A stretch of 64,000 nt of DNA, taken from positions 13,177,814-13,241,813 of the forward strand of contig JAVLUZ010000142.1 of the NCBI GenBank assembly GCA_036768485.1, in the 5' to 3' direction. Within the stretch, counting starts at the first letter, position 1; each line of letters starts with the position of its first letter. Source of the stretch: Mermis nigrescens (lineage: Eukaryota > Nematoda > Enoplea > Mermithida > Mermithidae). The notes below the pieces were generated by a model. The model worked only from the letters and a program-made list of their open reading frames with translations, ran no database searches and was not told the origin of the DNA. This document shows, one piece after another, positions 46,476 through 57,845 of the stretch. Both the position numbers and the translations under genes were made by a program.

Positions 46476-48176
46476 TCTAGAAGCATGATTTACTGCTAGA
46501 TTTCTTGTATTTATAGCATTTGATGCGAAACATCGAAATCTTTAATCGAAAATGGAAGAAAACTATGCAAAAATAGCTGTTTCTGCTGTAAAAATTGTTT
46601 TGAAACCCACATGAACAGATAATGGCTTCCAGGTCGCCAAGAAAGTAAATAAATCTCATTAATAGGTACATACATATCATCCGACGCATAGCGTCAGAAA
46701 AATTTTGAGAAATTATGGTCACTGACAGCCAAAAATCATTGCAAATTGCATATCCATTCTTTATCTCGCCAAATATTTTTGGCCAATGGGGGGGGCGGCT
46801 GCCCACCCGCCGTTTCCCATAAATCCGCCCCTGTATTTCATATAACTAACTAGCTGATATGCAGTTAAGATGCATGTGCACTATGGTCTAGGTCTTGGTC
46901 ACAAAGATGTCCTATCTATCCGCACGTGTAAAATTATATTTCTCCGGCTCCGGCCTCCGGCTCCGGCCGGAGTAACATGGTTCAATCCGGCTCCGGCCAT
47001 TTTGGCAGCTCCGGTCGATCACTATCATGGTTGTTCCTTTTACAATTGCTTGCGATGCTTGAGGTTAAGTGTCCATCCATTCTCATCCTCTCCTCCTTCC
47101 TGTTGCTGTTTTTCTCCTATACTATATACTTGTCAAATGAGAAAAGCCGCTCAATAAAGGCTATGTGGCAATGTGGCATGGATTTTTCTACTAATATGGC
47201 AAATTTTTTTGTTTTCTTGAAGCAGAGCAGAATTTATGAAGAAATTCTAATATTAAGCATTTAAAAATTGCTCTGCTCAATTTTTCATTCTGTTCACACA
47301 GCATGGATTGTGCTTGTGAATGACCAATTTTGTTGTTGAATTTTGTGTATTAGCTGAATAAAGTTGTTGTTTACTTGTTTTGTTTTGTGCCTTGAAGCTG
47401 TTGAAGTATTCTCAGCTACAGTCTATAGCTCGAGCTAGAATTTTTATAAAAAAACCCATAAAAAACCCAAAAAACCCAAAAAAACCCGAAAACCCAAAAT
47501 TCGAAATTTTCAAATCTGGGTTTTTTCCATTCCTGGTTTTCCGTCACTTATGCAGTCTAGGGCCCATCGAATTTTTTATATCTTTTTAAACATTAGGGTA
47601 TATATATATACAGTCTGACCTGATGCACTTATACATAATTTCTCCTCTCCTTAAGGCTTTCTGAATGCCTTCTACTTAATTTCTCTTGTTTTATAGGCTT
47701 TCAGGGCACTTGTTTACTTTAAGAAGAAGAAGAAGAATTTTTTCTATCTGTTTCATCATTGTATATAAATATTATCGTAAGGCTGGGTTTTTTGAATCTA
47801 GGTTTTTTGTGGGTTTTTTAGGTGCAAAAAAATGATTGGGTTTTGGGTTTTTTAGTTTTTTATCCACAGGTTACTAATTTTTTAAATAGACTGAAATAAA
47901 TACTGCAGGTGATTCAAATTGTATTTTCAATCTCTTTTTGTTTGCTTTATGCGGAGTAACTTAAGAATATGGTACTTTCAAAATAATAAACTTCAGAAGA
48001 GCGGATTTTTTCGCTCAGTACTTAGAACATATTGAAAGAAAGCGCGGAAAAAAATTTCATCCGTCTATGATCAATATTACAAAAGCTATGGGTTTCGTTA
48101 ATTATCCTCTTCTCGACCTAAGTATTTAAAGATTCAAACAGCTGAATGCAGAATCACATTTAGATACCCAATTTAC

Positions 48177-48362
48177 GTCGACCTAAGCATCTATACATCG
48201 ACCTAAGCATCTATATATCGACCTAATCATCTATACATCGACCTAAGCATCTATAAATACATCGACCTAAGCATCTATACATCGACCTAAGCATCTATAC
48301 ATCGATCTAAGCATCTATACATCGATCTAAGCATCTATACATCGACCTGAGCGGGAGCGACC
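48177..48362. repeat. 20-bp minisatellite, about nine units
   Basis: Repeats of CGACCTAAGCATCTATACAT ending in GAGCGGGAGCGACCTCGACC. Same unit and same terminal text as in the foldback arms at 40731 and 42066-42184. One unit has a 4-bp insertion (TATAAATACAT). Confidence 0.92.
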
Positions 48363-49811
48363 TCGACCTAAACAGCTTAAAACACCTTCTCAGATATACT
48401 AAGCCTACGCCTAAGTATAATAGAAGCAAAAACTTAGATTTTTGTTTTTGTATATCTTATCGAGTAAAACCGAAAAAAACATGCAAAAAAATATGAAAAT
48501 TTTTTAAATTTTTAAAATTTCGAACAGGTTTCCGCGCCTTTTTTCTTTTTTCTCCTTCATTGCTATGCTTCCTTCCGTAATTTCAGCCCATATTATTTAT
48601 TTCTGACAAATGTGTAAGCCCTTGGATCGAGCCGTTTAATTGTCCCACCCAACACTCAAATCGAGAGTTGCCTGCAACTTTGCAAGTATGGCTCAGATTT
48701 TCACCAAATTTTTTTCTGCGCTTCAATTTATCATGTTCTACCAGTTTGGCAAAACAATTTTGGCATGCTGTATTCGTTTTGCTCCTTTTCTAAAAGTATT
48801 ATATTCTTAAGCTTAGCCGCTTTATGCTATTCCTTTGACTAGTAGAGGCCAACCAACCTCATTCTGGTCATCACAATGGCCATGCTCAAAAATATCAGCC
48901 CCTAGCTTACAATTACTATCATTTCTAAGCATACTTGCAAATGTGCAATTTAATTTTATAGAAAAATGGTTACGAACCCGAAATGGCTTCCCTATTTCCT
49001 AATGTTTTTTTGAGAGCCAGTGCATTATTTGATTAAAATCTTGTATATAATGTCCGAGCATCGAAGAGAAAGATACATACATATATGTGACAGTCGCAAT
49101 GAACGATCGATTTTGTTGTTGGATTTCAATATTAGCCGAATAGAGTTGTTGCATTTCGCTTGTTTTGTGTCTTGCAGCTGTTGGTAGTATTCCCAGCTAC
49201 TGTATATAGCTCTAATTGTAATCTCCATAAAAAACCAATAAAACTAAAAAAAACCCTAAAAAAACCCAGAAAAAACAAAAAAACAACCCAAAATTCAACA
49301 TTTTAAATCTGGGTTTTTTTCCATCCCTGGCTGAGTACATGGAGTTGCCCGTAGCGGAGCGAGCAACGCGGAGGGCAACCCCACATGTGCTTAGGCTTAT
49401 CCTTTCTCCTAGTGCCACTTACGTATCCACAGCAGTGAACTGTGACTTGTATTCGTGTATGTTTACTATGCGCTCGAAGCGCTATTTTTTACTTTTCCTG
49501 CAATAAAACGATAAAAACTGCCAAAAGATAGAAGAAATCGGCGTTTGACTTTTTCGATTTTACATCGCAAAACAGCATGATGCAACCATATTGCTCATTT
49601 CTTGAACATGTCGAAATTTTCTCCCAGGGGGAAGGGGAATTCCCCCCACTGGCTACGCCAGTGGGTAGCGTGTTATCGTTTTTTTGCATGTGTGTTTGGT
49701 GCACATCCCTACCGTTTGTGTCTGTGACTGCCTCTGCGCTTCACGAGATTCGATGTTTTTTCACCACAGATGAGCAAATGTAAGACTTCTTTAGATGAAA
49801 AATAGAAAACT

Positions 49812-49876
49812 GCTGTCTAATGGACTCGAACTGTTGACTTCTTGACTCAAAGTCTGACGTCCTAACCAGTGTACGA
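49812..49876 (-). pseudogene. tRNA-like sequence (tRNA-derived repeat)
   Basis: On the minus strand, ACACTGGTTAGGACGTCAG (A-box-like) and AGTTCGAGTCC (B-box-like) lie at tRNA spacing. The acceptor stem does not pair, so this is probably a tRNA-derived remnant. Confidence 0.45.
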
Positions 49877-50572
49877 ACCAGGCTCGTAGCCAGGGGTGTG
49901 CATATGGTGCGGCCGCACTCCCGGTCCAACATACATAAGTTAGAAAAATGGCGCCAAAAACGAAGCAAAAAAGCTAGGGAGTTGTTAAAATCATGTTATC
50001 TCTTGAGAAATTTAGCGGCTTCAAGCTATTTTTGATTAGTTTTTAAAATCTGAATACGGGATTTAATAACTTACGTTTGATTGATCACATGTTAAACCGT
50101 GCTCGCAGCCCCGGTCAGGAAATCCTGGCTACGAGCTTGGATGAACAAGCGCCGGTTTATTTCGATAATGGAGAAAGCGATTTTTTGAGGTTTTTCATTA
50201 ACCTTAGGAATACCCGGCGCTTAAGTAGGTATAAACTTAAGTTCTTTACAAAATAAATGACATAATTTGAATCTAAAAACAGATTACATACCTAACGATT
50301 TCTTCCGCAATCACTAAGCCATAGTCGATAGCCGGAAGTAGGTAAGGATATCTTGAAAGAAATATAGCCGAATCATGATCGCTCGTTGTTTTGGTATGTT
50401 TTAGGTACTCGGTTATAGGCTAAAGTTTAAAAATGTCACCAATAGAATTGCCCTCCTCGGCTTGACAGCGTTTATATGAAAATTTGCATATCAAGATTGA
50501 AGCATTTGCTGATTTAACAACTGTGATTATGGCTTTTATGCTTAATCAACTCTTAATAATTTTATAGACAAA

Positions 50573-50713
50573 ATGGTTGATATCAGAGAAGTAGTTTCTA
50601 GTCCTGAACGTACAGGCAGCCTCGAGAAAGCGATTGGTGTTCCATGCTATGACAGTAGCAGCGAAAGTTACAATGATTTTGACGATAATAGTGCTGACGA
50701 TTCTGATAGAGAA
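50573..50713 (+). CDS. EBP2: EBP2 exon 1 (start codon and acidic N-terminus)
   Basis: ATG at 50573 has A at -3 and G at +4. The 47 codons contain two acidic serine clusters (YDSSSESYNDFDDN and SADDSDRE). This is the usual composition of EBP2 N-termini, which end in D-R-E before the L-Q-x-A-F motif; here DRE ends the exon at GAA|GTAATG, phase 0. TTTATAG|ACAAAATGG just upstream looks like a splice acceptor, so a 5' UTR exon may lie further left. Confidence 0.85.
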
Positions 50714-51495
50714 GTAATGCTACGAGGCAACTAGTCTAGTCATACATGTAACGGGTGGTGGTAGGGCTTACATATATATAAGAGGGGGTAGAAGGATTCC
50801 CTACCCAAAAGTCGATCGTCCCTCATCCCCTGAACTCAGAATTTCTCGAACTCCTGATTTTTGGCAAAAACTTGCAAGTCTTGCTCATTTTACTTGTTTT
50901 TGCCATTTTTAGGAAAAAATTGAAGGTCATTTACTCCCTCTTTCCACTCTCCACCCCGATAAATGACCAACTACTCTCCTGAAATTTTAAAATGTTACAT
51001 GTGTATAAGGGTTCCTTCACTCAAAGCCGGTTATCCCCTTATTCCTCCCGAAGGTCAGAAATTTTTGAGTCGCCGATTTTTTGGCCATTTTTATGTACTT
51101 TTTGTCATATTTGGGCAAGAATTGTGTTTTGGTGGTATCGTCAGCGTTTCCTCCATTTAAATCGAAAATCATGCTTATTGTTCATTTTCTATGAAAGTTT
51201 TACTTTATTCTTGCCCTTAAAGAAAAAACTGAGCTTTCTTTCATTGTTTTTCGTTTACCAAAAATTAGAAATCGTCAGATTCAATTTCTGTTTTTAGTAA
51301 TTGACTATTTATTTATGCTTGACACTTACATTTTTTCGTAATATTATGTTGTTTGGATAATATGTAGCTTGCTTTTAATAAGACAATCAAATTTAATGAT
51401 AAGTCCTAAGCAAGGTCAAAAATATTGCTTGATGCGAAATTAATAACCTACGTACTTTCAAGCCCTTCTGTTGCATGATTCTGTTTCTCATTTAG

Positions 51496-51582
51496 CTCCA
51501 ATTAGCATTCGAAAAGGGTTACATCAAGCCAGGTCTCAACGTTGTAAAAACGGTTGTGAAGCGGAAATGGATAAATAACGTG
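51496..51582 (+). CDS. EBP2: EBP2 exon 2
   Basis: Acceptor TCTCATTTAG, donor GTG|GTAAGT. The 29 codons LQLAFEKGYIKPGLNVVKTV VKRKWINNV carry the family signature K-P-G-L-N-V-V. Phase 0 on both sides. Confidence 0.93.
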
Positions 51583-51781
51583 GTAAGTCATGTTTTGTTG
51601 AGATAAATTTGATTTAACACTTATGTTTTTGTTTATCTCCTGACTATTTGGTGCACAAAAATGTATTCTTCCGAAGGTAGCAAAGGAACATATTGACTTC
51701 ATTCTATGACAGGACAAGATCAATAGAACCAGAATCGTGAGCGTGAGGTCTGGGGGTCTGCTGATCTAATCATGTTCAAAC

Positions 51782-52225
51782 CAGTGCTTTTTTTTGTAAA
51801 GGGTCCGTTTGTATATGTACAAAGATGGTCCCCAAGTCTTTGTACACTTTGTACATGCAAATTTATTTGTACTAAAATATAGTACGGTAGCGATTTTAGT
51901 CTGGTAAAAGAGGGTTTTTCGATTTTGGTAGTGTATTTTAGCTAATTTCTGAGTTTCTAACGCCAAAAATTACTAAAAGTTGTCCCAAAACGGCGCGAAG
52001 CGCCGAAAAATTTGACATCTTTCCATTCTAAATACGAGTTCTGCTATTTTAGAGATATATAGGACAGACAAAGACTCATTTTGGCGTGAAGCGCCGAGAA
52101 TTTTTCGGAATTTTTACACCATTTTATAGTTTTTGTCTTCCCAAAAATCTTTGTACATGTACAAAGACGGTCCTGAAAAGTCTTTGTACATCGGGAAAAA
52201 TCTTTGCCAAATATAAAAAACAATG
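51782..52225 (+). mobile_element. hAT-like MITE, CAGTG family, copy 8
   Basis: CAGTGCTTTTTTTTGTAAAG to AATATAAAAAACAATG. Flanks GTTCAAAC / CTTCAAAC (7 of 8). It starts 200 bp after EBP2 exon 2. Confidence 0.88.
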
Positions 52226-52637
52226 CTTCAAACATCGTTTTTACTCGATTTTTTCGATGCACATTGATATAGCTTTATGAGGAACATAAACAATGGATGT
52301 TTTGCCTTATAAATTTTTCGGTACTTTTTTACCCTTTAAATATTTTTGTTGAATACACCCAGAATGCTAGTTGTTAAATGCTGCCCATAAATATATATGG
52401 AGCCAGATGCTCTTTGCTCGATTTTGCTGAACAATGGTATTCTTTCATATTTTCAAGTTTGAAAAAAATTTCACGTCAGCACGATATAAACGGCAGAAAT
52501 GAAAAGAAGTATAGGTAAATATCATACATCCATGCAGTAAAAAGCTCTGGGGCTAATTTTTTACCTATTTAATGTAAAATTTTTGTACTTAATTCATCAT
52601 TATTTTATTTTTATTTATTATTTTTTCATAAATTTTT

Positions 52638-52922
52638 CAACCAACCACCTGCCCAACCAAACAACTAACCAACTGGCCAAACAAACAACCAATTAACCAA
52701 CCAACCTCAACAAAAGGGACCCTGGTATCTTCAGAACCAAAATCCATTGCCCAGGTATGATAAGGGGGTATGCTTTTCAGAAGTTATGGTAGAAGGATAC
52801 CCTCCATAGCCCTAGTGTGCATGTTTGGTAAATATATAAAAATAATTTTTAAAACCAACTAGTAAATTAATGGACTAACTGACAACCAACCAATCAAACA
52901 ACGAAGGTACGACCAACCATTT
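52638..52922. repeat. AACC/AACCA simple-repeat tracts
   Basis: Two tracts of CAACCAACCA-like units (52638-52707, 52853-52922). Confidence 0.85.
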
Positions 52923-52971
52923 TCTATATTAAAATAAATTAAAGGCGCATATATGTATGTTGTTCTTGTTG

Positions 52972-53480
52972 TTATTGTCCGGTTGGTCGTGTCCGACTGT
53001 AGGCGATTCTGTGGGCTAGCTCTCTCCATGCCTTCCTATCGTGCACCTGTTCCTTCAATTCATTTAGAGTTAGACCAGTGTCAGCTTTGATGGTATCAAT
53101 CAAGCCATCATCTTCTTTGACGGCCTGGTCGTCTGCCTGTTTCCACTGACCATTCCAAGCATCAAAGCTTTCTCTACTGAATTTGATCTCATTATGTGGC
53201 CAAAGTATGTTATTCGAAGCTTTGTGATCTTGCCTTCCAAGGACATATCTGGCTTGGTGCGTTCTAGTACTTCTTTCTTCGTTGCTTTTGCTGTCCATGG
53301 AATACGGAGCAATCTTCGCCAGCACCATATCTCAAATGATTCAATTTTTCTCTTGTCTACTTTTTTTGAGGTCCAGCTTTCACATCCATAAGTGGCAATT
53401 AAGAAAACAATAGCACGGACCAGTCTGCCTTTGGCTGTTAGGCTGATGTCTTTGCTGGCCCATATTTTGGTCATGCTCAA
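52972..53480 (-). pseudogene. LINE C-terminal domain fragment
   Basis: SMTKIWASKDISLTAKGRLV, YGCESWT, ESFEIWCWRRLLRIPWTAKA and DMSLEGKITKLRITYFGHIM follow the order of RTE/BovB-type C-termini. A frame change near 53100 leads into LNELKEQVHDRKAWRELAHR. Confidence 0.82.
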
Positions 53481-53507
53481 GAGTGCACTCCGACCTAGTG
53501 CTAACCT

Positions 53508-54116
53508 TCACTTTATTTCAGAGCTGCATTCGTTATTATGATTAATTTGAGACCCCAAGAAAATGAAGTTTTGTACACAGCCAATCTCTTCATTATCTAT
53601 TACTATCTTGACACTACTATCTACAGCTGTCGTCATGATCTTGGTCTTTTTTATATTTAAGTGGAGGCCAGTTTTTGCACTTTCTTCTTTCATCCGCATA
53701 ATAAGTTGGCTCAGGCCTTTCTCAGTTTCTGAGAGAAGTGTTGTGTCATCAGCATATCGGATGTTGTTGATGTTTCAACCACCAATCTTCACCCCTATTT
53801 CAGATTCTTCTAGCTCAAGCTTACGCATGATGACTTCTGCATACAGATTAAATAGGAAAGGGGACAGAATGCAGCCTTGTCGCACACCTTTTCCTATCTT
53901 GGAAAAATTTGAGTCACCATAAGCAGTGTGAACAGTGGCTTCCTGGTCAGTGTAGAGTGATCTTATCAACCTGATCAGATGCACTGGTATTCCAAGTTCT
54001 GTTGCAGCAATCCATAGGTTGTCATGCTCAATGCAGTCAAAGGCTTTTGTATATTTGATGAAGCACATGTAGATATCCTTTTTGTATTCTCGGGCTTTCT
54101 CCATTATCCACCTCAA
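53508..54116 (-). pseudogene. LINE reverse-transcriptase fragment
   Basis: RT core. KAREYKKDIYMCFIKYTKAF keeps the KAFD block (usual first Asp context FIDYxKAFD, here FIKYTKAFD: the catalytic Asp of this motif is replaced by Lys). GKGVRQGCILSP and YADD (about 53750) are intact. A stop separates the 53775-54116 frame from the YADD part. The RT is therefore inactive. Confidence 0.85.
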
Positions 54117-54497
54117 ATTTGCTATATGGTCACGCGTGCCACAACCACATCTGAAGCCAGCTTGAACATCTTATAGTTCCCTTCCAATGATATGTTTGAG
54201 CCGCTTTTGTATGATTTTGAGGAGAAATTTGCTAATATGAGGTATTAGAGCTATTGTGCGATAGTTGGAGCAATCTTTAGAATCACCTTTTTTGGTAGTG
54301 GGATGAATATAGATCTTTCCACTCCAATGGCCAGGTACAAGTCTCCCAGATTTTCTGACACAACGTAGTGATAATTGCTACTGGGATAGGCTTTAAAAGT
54401 TCCGCTGGGATGATGTCAATCCCTAGGGCTTTATTATTAGGCAGCTGTCTTAATGCCCAAGCTACTTCTTCTGAAAGGATGGGTGGCTCAAAATCAT

Positions 54498-55112
54498 TTA
54501 TCTCTTCTTTAGATTTCTGTGATATGATGGCATTACTGTTGCTGCATATAGATCTTCAGCATATTTCCACCATCGATCTTTGATACACTGCTGATCTTTC
54601 AGTTCTTGTCCATTCCTATCTCTAATGGTTGCTTTGCGAGCTGTGAAGGGTGTTCGAATCCTCTTCACTTGTGCAAATGCATTCCTGATGTAACCCTTCA
54701 TATTGTCTTCTTCTAGCTGCTTACATTGCTGGTCCCAATACTCTTCTTTATCTTTTCTTGCAGCTCTTCGAAATTCCGAATTTAGCCTTGCCATCTCATT
54801 CCTCTTGCCTGATGCTTTGGCTGCTTTTCTCTGGTCAGCAATTTTGATAGTTTCTGCAGATAGCCATGCACATCTTTTCTCTGGCTTCCGAATTGGGATG
54901 CATTCTATTGCTGTTTCAATGATGGCTGATCGGATGTCCTGCCAAAGTTCATCAGGCAATTTCTCATTAGTATCGAGCAGCTCAAACTTGTTTTTCACCT
55001 TGATTGTATATGTGAGTGGTATCTTCGTGACATCATACTTCTTAGGTGGTAAAGTCTTCTTCATAATGCAAAATTTGACCTTGACTTTAGCCACTAATAA
55101 TTCATGATCAGA
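54498..55112 (-). pseudogene. LINE endonuclease end and EN-RT linker
   Basis: Open for about 200 codons after SDHELL (the conserved Ser-Asp-His of APE nucleases). It then continues as a highly charged helical linker (LNSEFRRAARKDKEEYWDQQ) and WWKYAEDLY. It ends in a frameshift before the RT. Confidence 0.8.
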
Positions 55113-55373
55113 GCTACAGTGTGCACCAGGATAAGTTTTGACAGCTAGTTCAGAACTGCTCCACCGATGGCTGCATAGGATGTAATCAATCTGATTTCTA
55201 TATATCCCATTTGAGGATGTCCATGTGTAAAGATGGCGCTTTGGCTGTGTGAATCACGTGTTTGTGATCATGAGTCGATTTTCTTGCCAAAACTGCACAA
55301 GACGGTTCCCAGCTTCATTTCTCTCCCCTAGACCAAATCTACTCACTATGCCTGGTTCTTCATGACATCCAAC

Positions 55374-55800
55374 TTATGCATTGAAATCAACCATAAGGTA
55401 GATGACATCCTTTCTGGGGAATTGATTTATTGCTTCCTCATATCTTAGCATAGAATTGTTCAATTTCACCATCATCAGCATCTGTGGTAGGGGCGTACAC
55501 CTGTAGCACTGTGATATACAGTGGTTTCGCTTGGATTCGGATTGACATAATGCGGTCACTGATTATTGAGCAACTTTCCACTGCCTGGGCGAATTTCTTA
55601 TTTGCGATAAATGCAACACCATTCCTTCTCATACTGTTGTGACCAGAGTAGTAAATGGTGAACTCTTCTGAATGAAAGTAACCATTGCAGTGCGGTGCAG
55701 TTCGCTGATTCCCAATAAGTCGATTTCAAGTCGCTCCATTTCATGTTTTATAATGTCCAATTTACCTTGATTCATTCCCCAGACATTCCATGTTGCGAAT
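55374..55800 (-). pseudogene. LINE endonuclease fragment
   Basis: APE-type endonuclease, N-terminal and middle parts in two frames. Visible blocks are ATWNV near the start, ISEL, RRNGVAFIANKKFAQAV, ISDRIMSIRIQAKPLYIT, QVYAPTTDADDGEIEQFYA and the catalytic-type VDFNA (usually GDFNA). At least one frameshift (about 55440) and a stop near 55250 break it. Confidence 0.8.
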
Positions 55801-56317
55801 CGGTGAGATTTTGTACAACGCTGACCCTTCCTTTTGTCGCTAGTAGCATCAGCAGCTGGGGTTCCTGTAGGATTTGCCCTAGGTGCATCATAAGTTCTAG
55901 GACTACTTGTTGCAGGTCTTTGCTCTTCCCCAGTAGCTGGCTCAATACATTCTGGCCCGGGGTCCTACCATAGGGCACCATGTCTGATACATTTGAGAGC
56001 CTACCTATAGAATTTTTTGGCGGATTTTGTGGAGTAGGTCGCCAGGTCTTTTTCCAACCCATAATGTTTAGCCGTACGACATCCAGTGGATGGTGAGTCG
56101 TCCATTGCCACCCCTTGGCACTTTGAGCGGTTACGGGACAAGGGGGATATGTATGTGTCTTTTTATTATTAGAATAGGAAGATTTAATTCAGCTTTTATG
56201 CACATTATAGAATGCTTGGCGAAAAGAGAGTCAGTGATGTATGTATGTATGATCTTGGTGATGTATCAGTGATAAACAGATATGCACAGCAAGGGAATCC
56301 TGGGGGAGGGGGGTAAA

Positions 56318-56640
56318 GTGCCTTTTTTGGGTTTGAAAAATGGTAAGTGTACGCGTATAAAACATTGTCTTTTGGCGTTTCTGCCGATGCTCTATCTTCC
56401 TGGAGCATAAAAACATGCAAGAAATTTAGGAAAAAGAATTAAAAAAAGTTGAACAAATTGAACAAAATAATGTCAAAACATGAGTATATGGCGCGAAGCG
56501 CCGAAAATTTGACACTTTTGAGCTGATAGCGATAGCTAGAAACGCTTAAAAATACCTTTTCTATGGATTTTTAGGAAATTTTTTGGAAACGTTCGAAAAC
56601 TCGGGAATTCTGGAAGAGGGGTAAAAATTTTTCTGGGATA
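56318..56640. repeat. Dispersed repeat, GTGCCTTTTTT family
   Basis: Third copy of the 9053/15477 repeat, with ATGGCGCGAAGCGCCG inside (56490). Confidence 0.55.
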
Positions 56641-56646
56641 GGGAAC

Positions 56647-56899
56647 CATATGTGGGCGGCACCAAAGTTCTGGGGGAAGGGGGTGCAAGATTTTTTGCAG
56701 GTCAAAAATCGTCTTAAAAATGGTGGTATGGTTAGGCGAAAAACGCCAGTTTTTAATGTTTCTCATTGAGCATTATCCGTTGGCACAAAAAATCACCAAA
56801 AAAACAAAAAATTTCAGAAATTGAATTCTGGGGAAGGGGAATATTTGATCCTCTGTGGAGTGCATACCCCCGAACCCGCCCCCTCCCACGCCTACGTGT
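56647..56899 (-). mobile_element. CATACCTGGGCG family MITE (reverse)
   Basis: CATATGTGGGCGGCACC to CCACGCCTACGTGT. Flanks TAGGGAAC / TGGGGAAC (7 of 8). Confidence 0.8.
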
Positions 56900-57708
56900 T
56901 GGGGAACCACCCCCCTGATCATATATGGTCACGTACAGGCCTGTCCGTAACTAAGATTCAGCCAAGGGGCGGGGGGCGGATCCAACATAAATTGGTCTAT
57001 ATCTCGGGAAATATCGTTGGAATAGCTCGCAAAAACCGCATTTTTCGACGTTTTCTAACATGCTCTATCCATTAGGATAATAAAAATTAGGACTTTTTGA
57101 AAAAATTTCTATTCGAAAGGCTTTTAAAAAGTGTTATTTCGGTCACACTTTGGTCAAATTGATGGAAAATACTATACATCCGGCGCGCTGGTATCAATAG
57201 GAAGACAGATCTTTGTCAGTGTGTGCTGTCGGGCTATTTCGAGCTATAGAATATTTTCTGCAAAAGCAGTAATGATGTCATACAGTTTTTCCGTCGCCGA
57301 ATCAATAATTTCTTGTCTTGTTTACCCAAAAATCGCTCCCAAACTTGTGTCAGCAGTATAGTCAAAAAAATTTTTTTCGATCTAATTGAACAATTTCTAT
57401 ATTTTTCATGGTTAAAAGTGCTGTAATACAGTTGAAATGGACGCAAAAGCAGCATGAAGACTGAATTTTCCGGTTTACGATTCTTGGGATGCCCCCACTC
57501 CTGCCCTTTATCTATGCCTCTGAACGTTAATAATCTGATTCAATACTGTAAAGAATTAATTATTTATTCAATTATATAATTAATCCTATTTGGAATCCAT
57601 ATGAATGTTCCATTTTATATTAATTGATTCGTTGCTCAGGAAATAATTATTTAATAATTTGTCTTCTGAATCATTTTCTTGTCGACTTAATCCGTAGTGC
57701 GCTTGCAG

Positions 57709-57845
57709 AGTGGACTCAAAGCTAAATTATCCGAATTGAGGAAAGATTTGGATTGGATAGAGCGAATGGATATTACTGTAAGCAGACCAATCGATGATGC
57801 CGAAAACGCTCCTGCCGAAGATGACTTCAAACGTGAAGTCAGCTT
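57709..57845 (+). CDS. EBP2: EBP2 exon 3
   Basis: Acceptor TGCGCTTGCAG (a second AG, CCGTAG, lies 13 bases upstream but would break the frame join). It reads SGLKAKLSELRKDLDWIERM DITVSRPIDDAENAPAEDDF KREVS and ends in two bases before GTAAGG. DLDWIER and EDDFKRE are conserved EBP2 motifs. Confidence 0.93.

Larger units (their letters stand above)
39662..47024. mobile_element. 7.4-kb nested element with TAGTGATCGACCGG ends
   Basis: Left TAGTGATCGACCGGAGATCC, right CTCCGGTCGATCACTA. Perfect 8-bp duplication TCATGGTT (39654-39661, 47025-47032). The subterminal regions are rich in CCGG. It holds the foldback 40227-42679 and a second element with the same ends (42808-45663). Confidence 0.85.
37800..47535. 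mobile_element. 9.7-kb nest: outer CAGGGTTGGCAA element
   Basis: Left end CAGGGTTGGCAAGGCTGGG, right end AAATCTGGGTTTTTTCCATT then CCTG. Perfect 8-bp duplication GTTTTCCG (37792-37799, 47536-47543). Most of its length is later insertions: 38393-39544 and 39662-47024. Its right-end text (GTTGTTGTTTACTTG..., 47360-47440) recurs at 49140-49215. Confidence 0.82.
47590..50572. other. Region between the 37.8-47.5 kb nest and EBP2; degraded repeats
   Basis: Contains a second copy of the GGGTTTTTT element (about 47784-49329, left end lost), the minisatellite at 48177, a tRNA-like sequence at 49812, a GTTGCCC...GGGCAAC hairpin (49344-49379) and a CAGGCTCGTAGCCAGG element (49879-50139). 50140-50560 shows nothing recognisable; an EBP2 promoter may lie there but no motif is convincing. 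Confidence 0.5.
52960..56065 (-). mobile_element. Non-LTR retrotransposon (APE endonuclease + RT, RTE/BovB-like), degenerate
   Basis: Reading right to left, pieces of one polyprotein occur in order: endonuclease start (ATWNVWGMNQGKLDIIKHEM, about 55800-55740), EN middle (QVYAPTT, MVDFNA), EN end (QIDYILC about 55180, SDHELL about 55105), linker, RT palm (GKGVRQGCILSPFLFNLYAE, 53830-53890; YADD about 53750), and a C-terminal region (YGCESWT, WCWRRLLRIPW, DRKAWRELAHRI). Frames change and stops interrupt several times, so it is not active. The 3' side (about 52930-52975) is rich in AACAAC, as RTE tails often are. The clade call rests on the C-terminal motifs and is from memory of the family. Confidence 0.88.
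51583..57708. other. EBP2 intron 2, 6.1 kb
   Basis: Contains a CAGTG MITE (51782-52225), two AACC-rich tracts (52638-52707, 52853-52922), the reversed LINE (52960-56065) and a CATACCTGGGCG MITE (56647-56899). 57000-57700 shows nothing supportable. Confidence 0.7.

Noticed and set aside
40731..48362. Regularly repeated 20-bp units suggesting a CRISPR array
   Set aside because: Units are contiguous with no unique spacers and lie in a foldback transposon of a eukaryotic genome; this is a minisatellite.
53563..55107. Plus-strand ORFs of 119 and 134 codons
   Set aside because: Antisense shadows of the minus-strand LINE coding frames.
54498..56065. LINE as an intact, active retrotransposon
   Set aside because: Frameshifts, stops and a substituted catalytic Asp (FIKYTKAFD) show that it is dead.
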